A DNA stretch of 64,000 bases. Source: Bryobacteraceae bacterium. Lineage in GTDB: Bacteria > Acidobacteriota > Terriglobia > Bryobacterales > Bryobacteraceae. The notes beneath the pieces were generated by a model. That model had not been told where the DNA came from, ran no database searches, and saw only the letters and a list, made by a program, of their open reading frames with translations. Positions 63,840 to 64,000 of the stretch are shown here, one piece after another (the first letter of the stretch is position 1; each line of letters begins with the position of its first letter). The translations under genes were made by a program, and so were the position numbers. Where the stretch lies: the NCBI GenBank assembly GCA_025056865.1, contig JANWVO010000024.1, forward strand, positions 21,787 through 85,786. The letters run 5' to 3'.

Positions 63840-64000
63840 GGGGGCCCCGGCCGGCGCCGCGCGCCGGGTGGCTCTGTGGGCGGCTCTCCCCCCCCCACCC
63901 CCCCTGGGGGGGCCCCCGGCCCCGCCCCCCCCCCCGCCCCCCGAAACTCCCCCCGGGGCGCGGCGGCCCCGGGCCCCCCCCCCGCTTTTCGTGTCCCCGT
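63820..64000. other. Fold-back homopolymer tail, probable assembly artefact
   Basis: Bases 63820-63839 (ACGGGGACACGAAAAGCGGG) are the exact reverse complement of the last 20 bases, 63981-64000. Between them lie long C and G runs and imperfectly complementary GC tracts, so the whole end folds back on itself. The text ceases to look like coding DNA at this point. Confidence 0.85.

Overview
The window looks like chromosomal DNA of a high-GC acidobacterium, most likely of the Bryobacterales/Solibacter type. This is inferred from gene families, since no rRNA or other marker is present. The supporting features are an Oar-like TonB-dependent receptor with an N-terminal carboxypeptidase-regulatory domain, FecR-like proteins with tryptophan-rich segments, an SBBP beta-propeller protein, a DUF1080 protein, a TPR-secretin-cohesin fusion and many short operons with 1-4 nt overlaps. 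About 53 protein genes are supported. I found no tRNA, rRNA, CRISPR array or insertion sequence.

Layout. 1-5.1 kb: a FecR/Trp-rich secreted protein, then a two-gene islet of lower GC. 5.1-6.76 kb: a stretch with no credible gene. 6.8-14.2 kb: HAD hydrolase, M48 protease, ilvE, nagA and the TonB receptor. 14.4-18.8 kb: a second FecR protein, a lower-GC animal-type haem peroxidase, a small monooxygenase and two families of tandem repeats. 18.8-25.1 kb: a sigma-54 two-component system (PDZ-membrane-GAF-PAS kinase and NtrC-type regulator) with a good -24/-12 promoter, then an ATP-grasp-like protein. 25.7-28.4 kb: a DapA-family enzyme divergent from an IclR regulator and a HAD hydrolase. 28.4-32.8 kb: a GGR-like reductase, a CFA synthase and a two-gene, three-activity deoxyaminosugar locus. 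32.9-41.7 kb: DUF1080 protein, an active/inactive M16 pair, IscU-like scaffold, and a Nudix, molybdopterin oxidoreductase, lipoprotein and membrane protein operon. 42.1-45.2 kb: a DksA/TraR gene behind a second sigma-54-type promoter and with a strong terminator, nuoB coupled to pgeF, and a TPR protein. 45.2-49 kb: efflux adaptor and SBBP protein. 49-52.9 kb: a c-di-GMP cluster (enhancer-binding protein with GAFSGA loop and PilZ protein, divergent from an HD-GYP/GAF/GGDEF enzyme). 53-57.5 kb: amino acid permease, signal peptidase I, DUF885 protein and outer-membrane barrel. 57.8-61 kb: secretin and two pseudopilins. 61.1-63.8 kb: smpB, pepA and an ABC ATPase running into the end.

Regulatory themes. 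Two near-consensus sigma-54 promoters and two enhancer-binding proteins lie in the window. Several genes have a -10-like hexamer 7-8 nt before the ATG and so may be leaderless. A c-di-GMP enzyme faces a PilZ protein and its co-transcribed regulator.

Caution. The last ~180 bases are a fold-back of homopolymers whose outer 20 bases are an exact inverted repeat. This looks like an assembly or read artefact, and the ABC ATPase should not be read past about 63,839.
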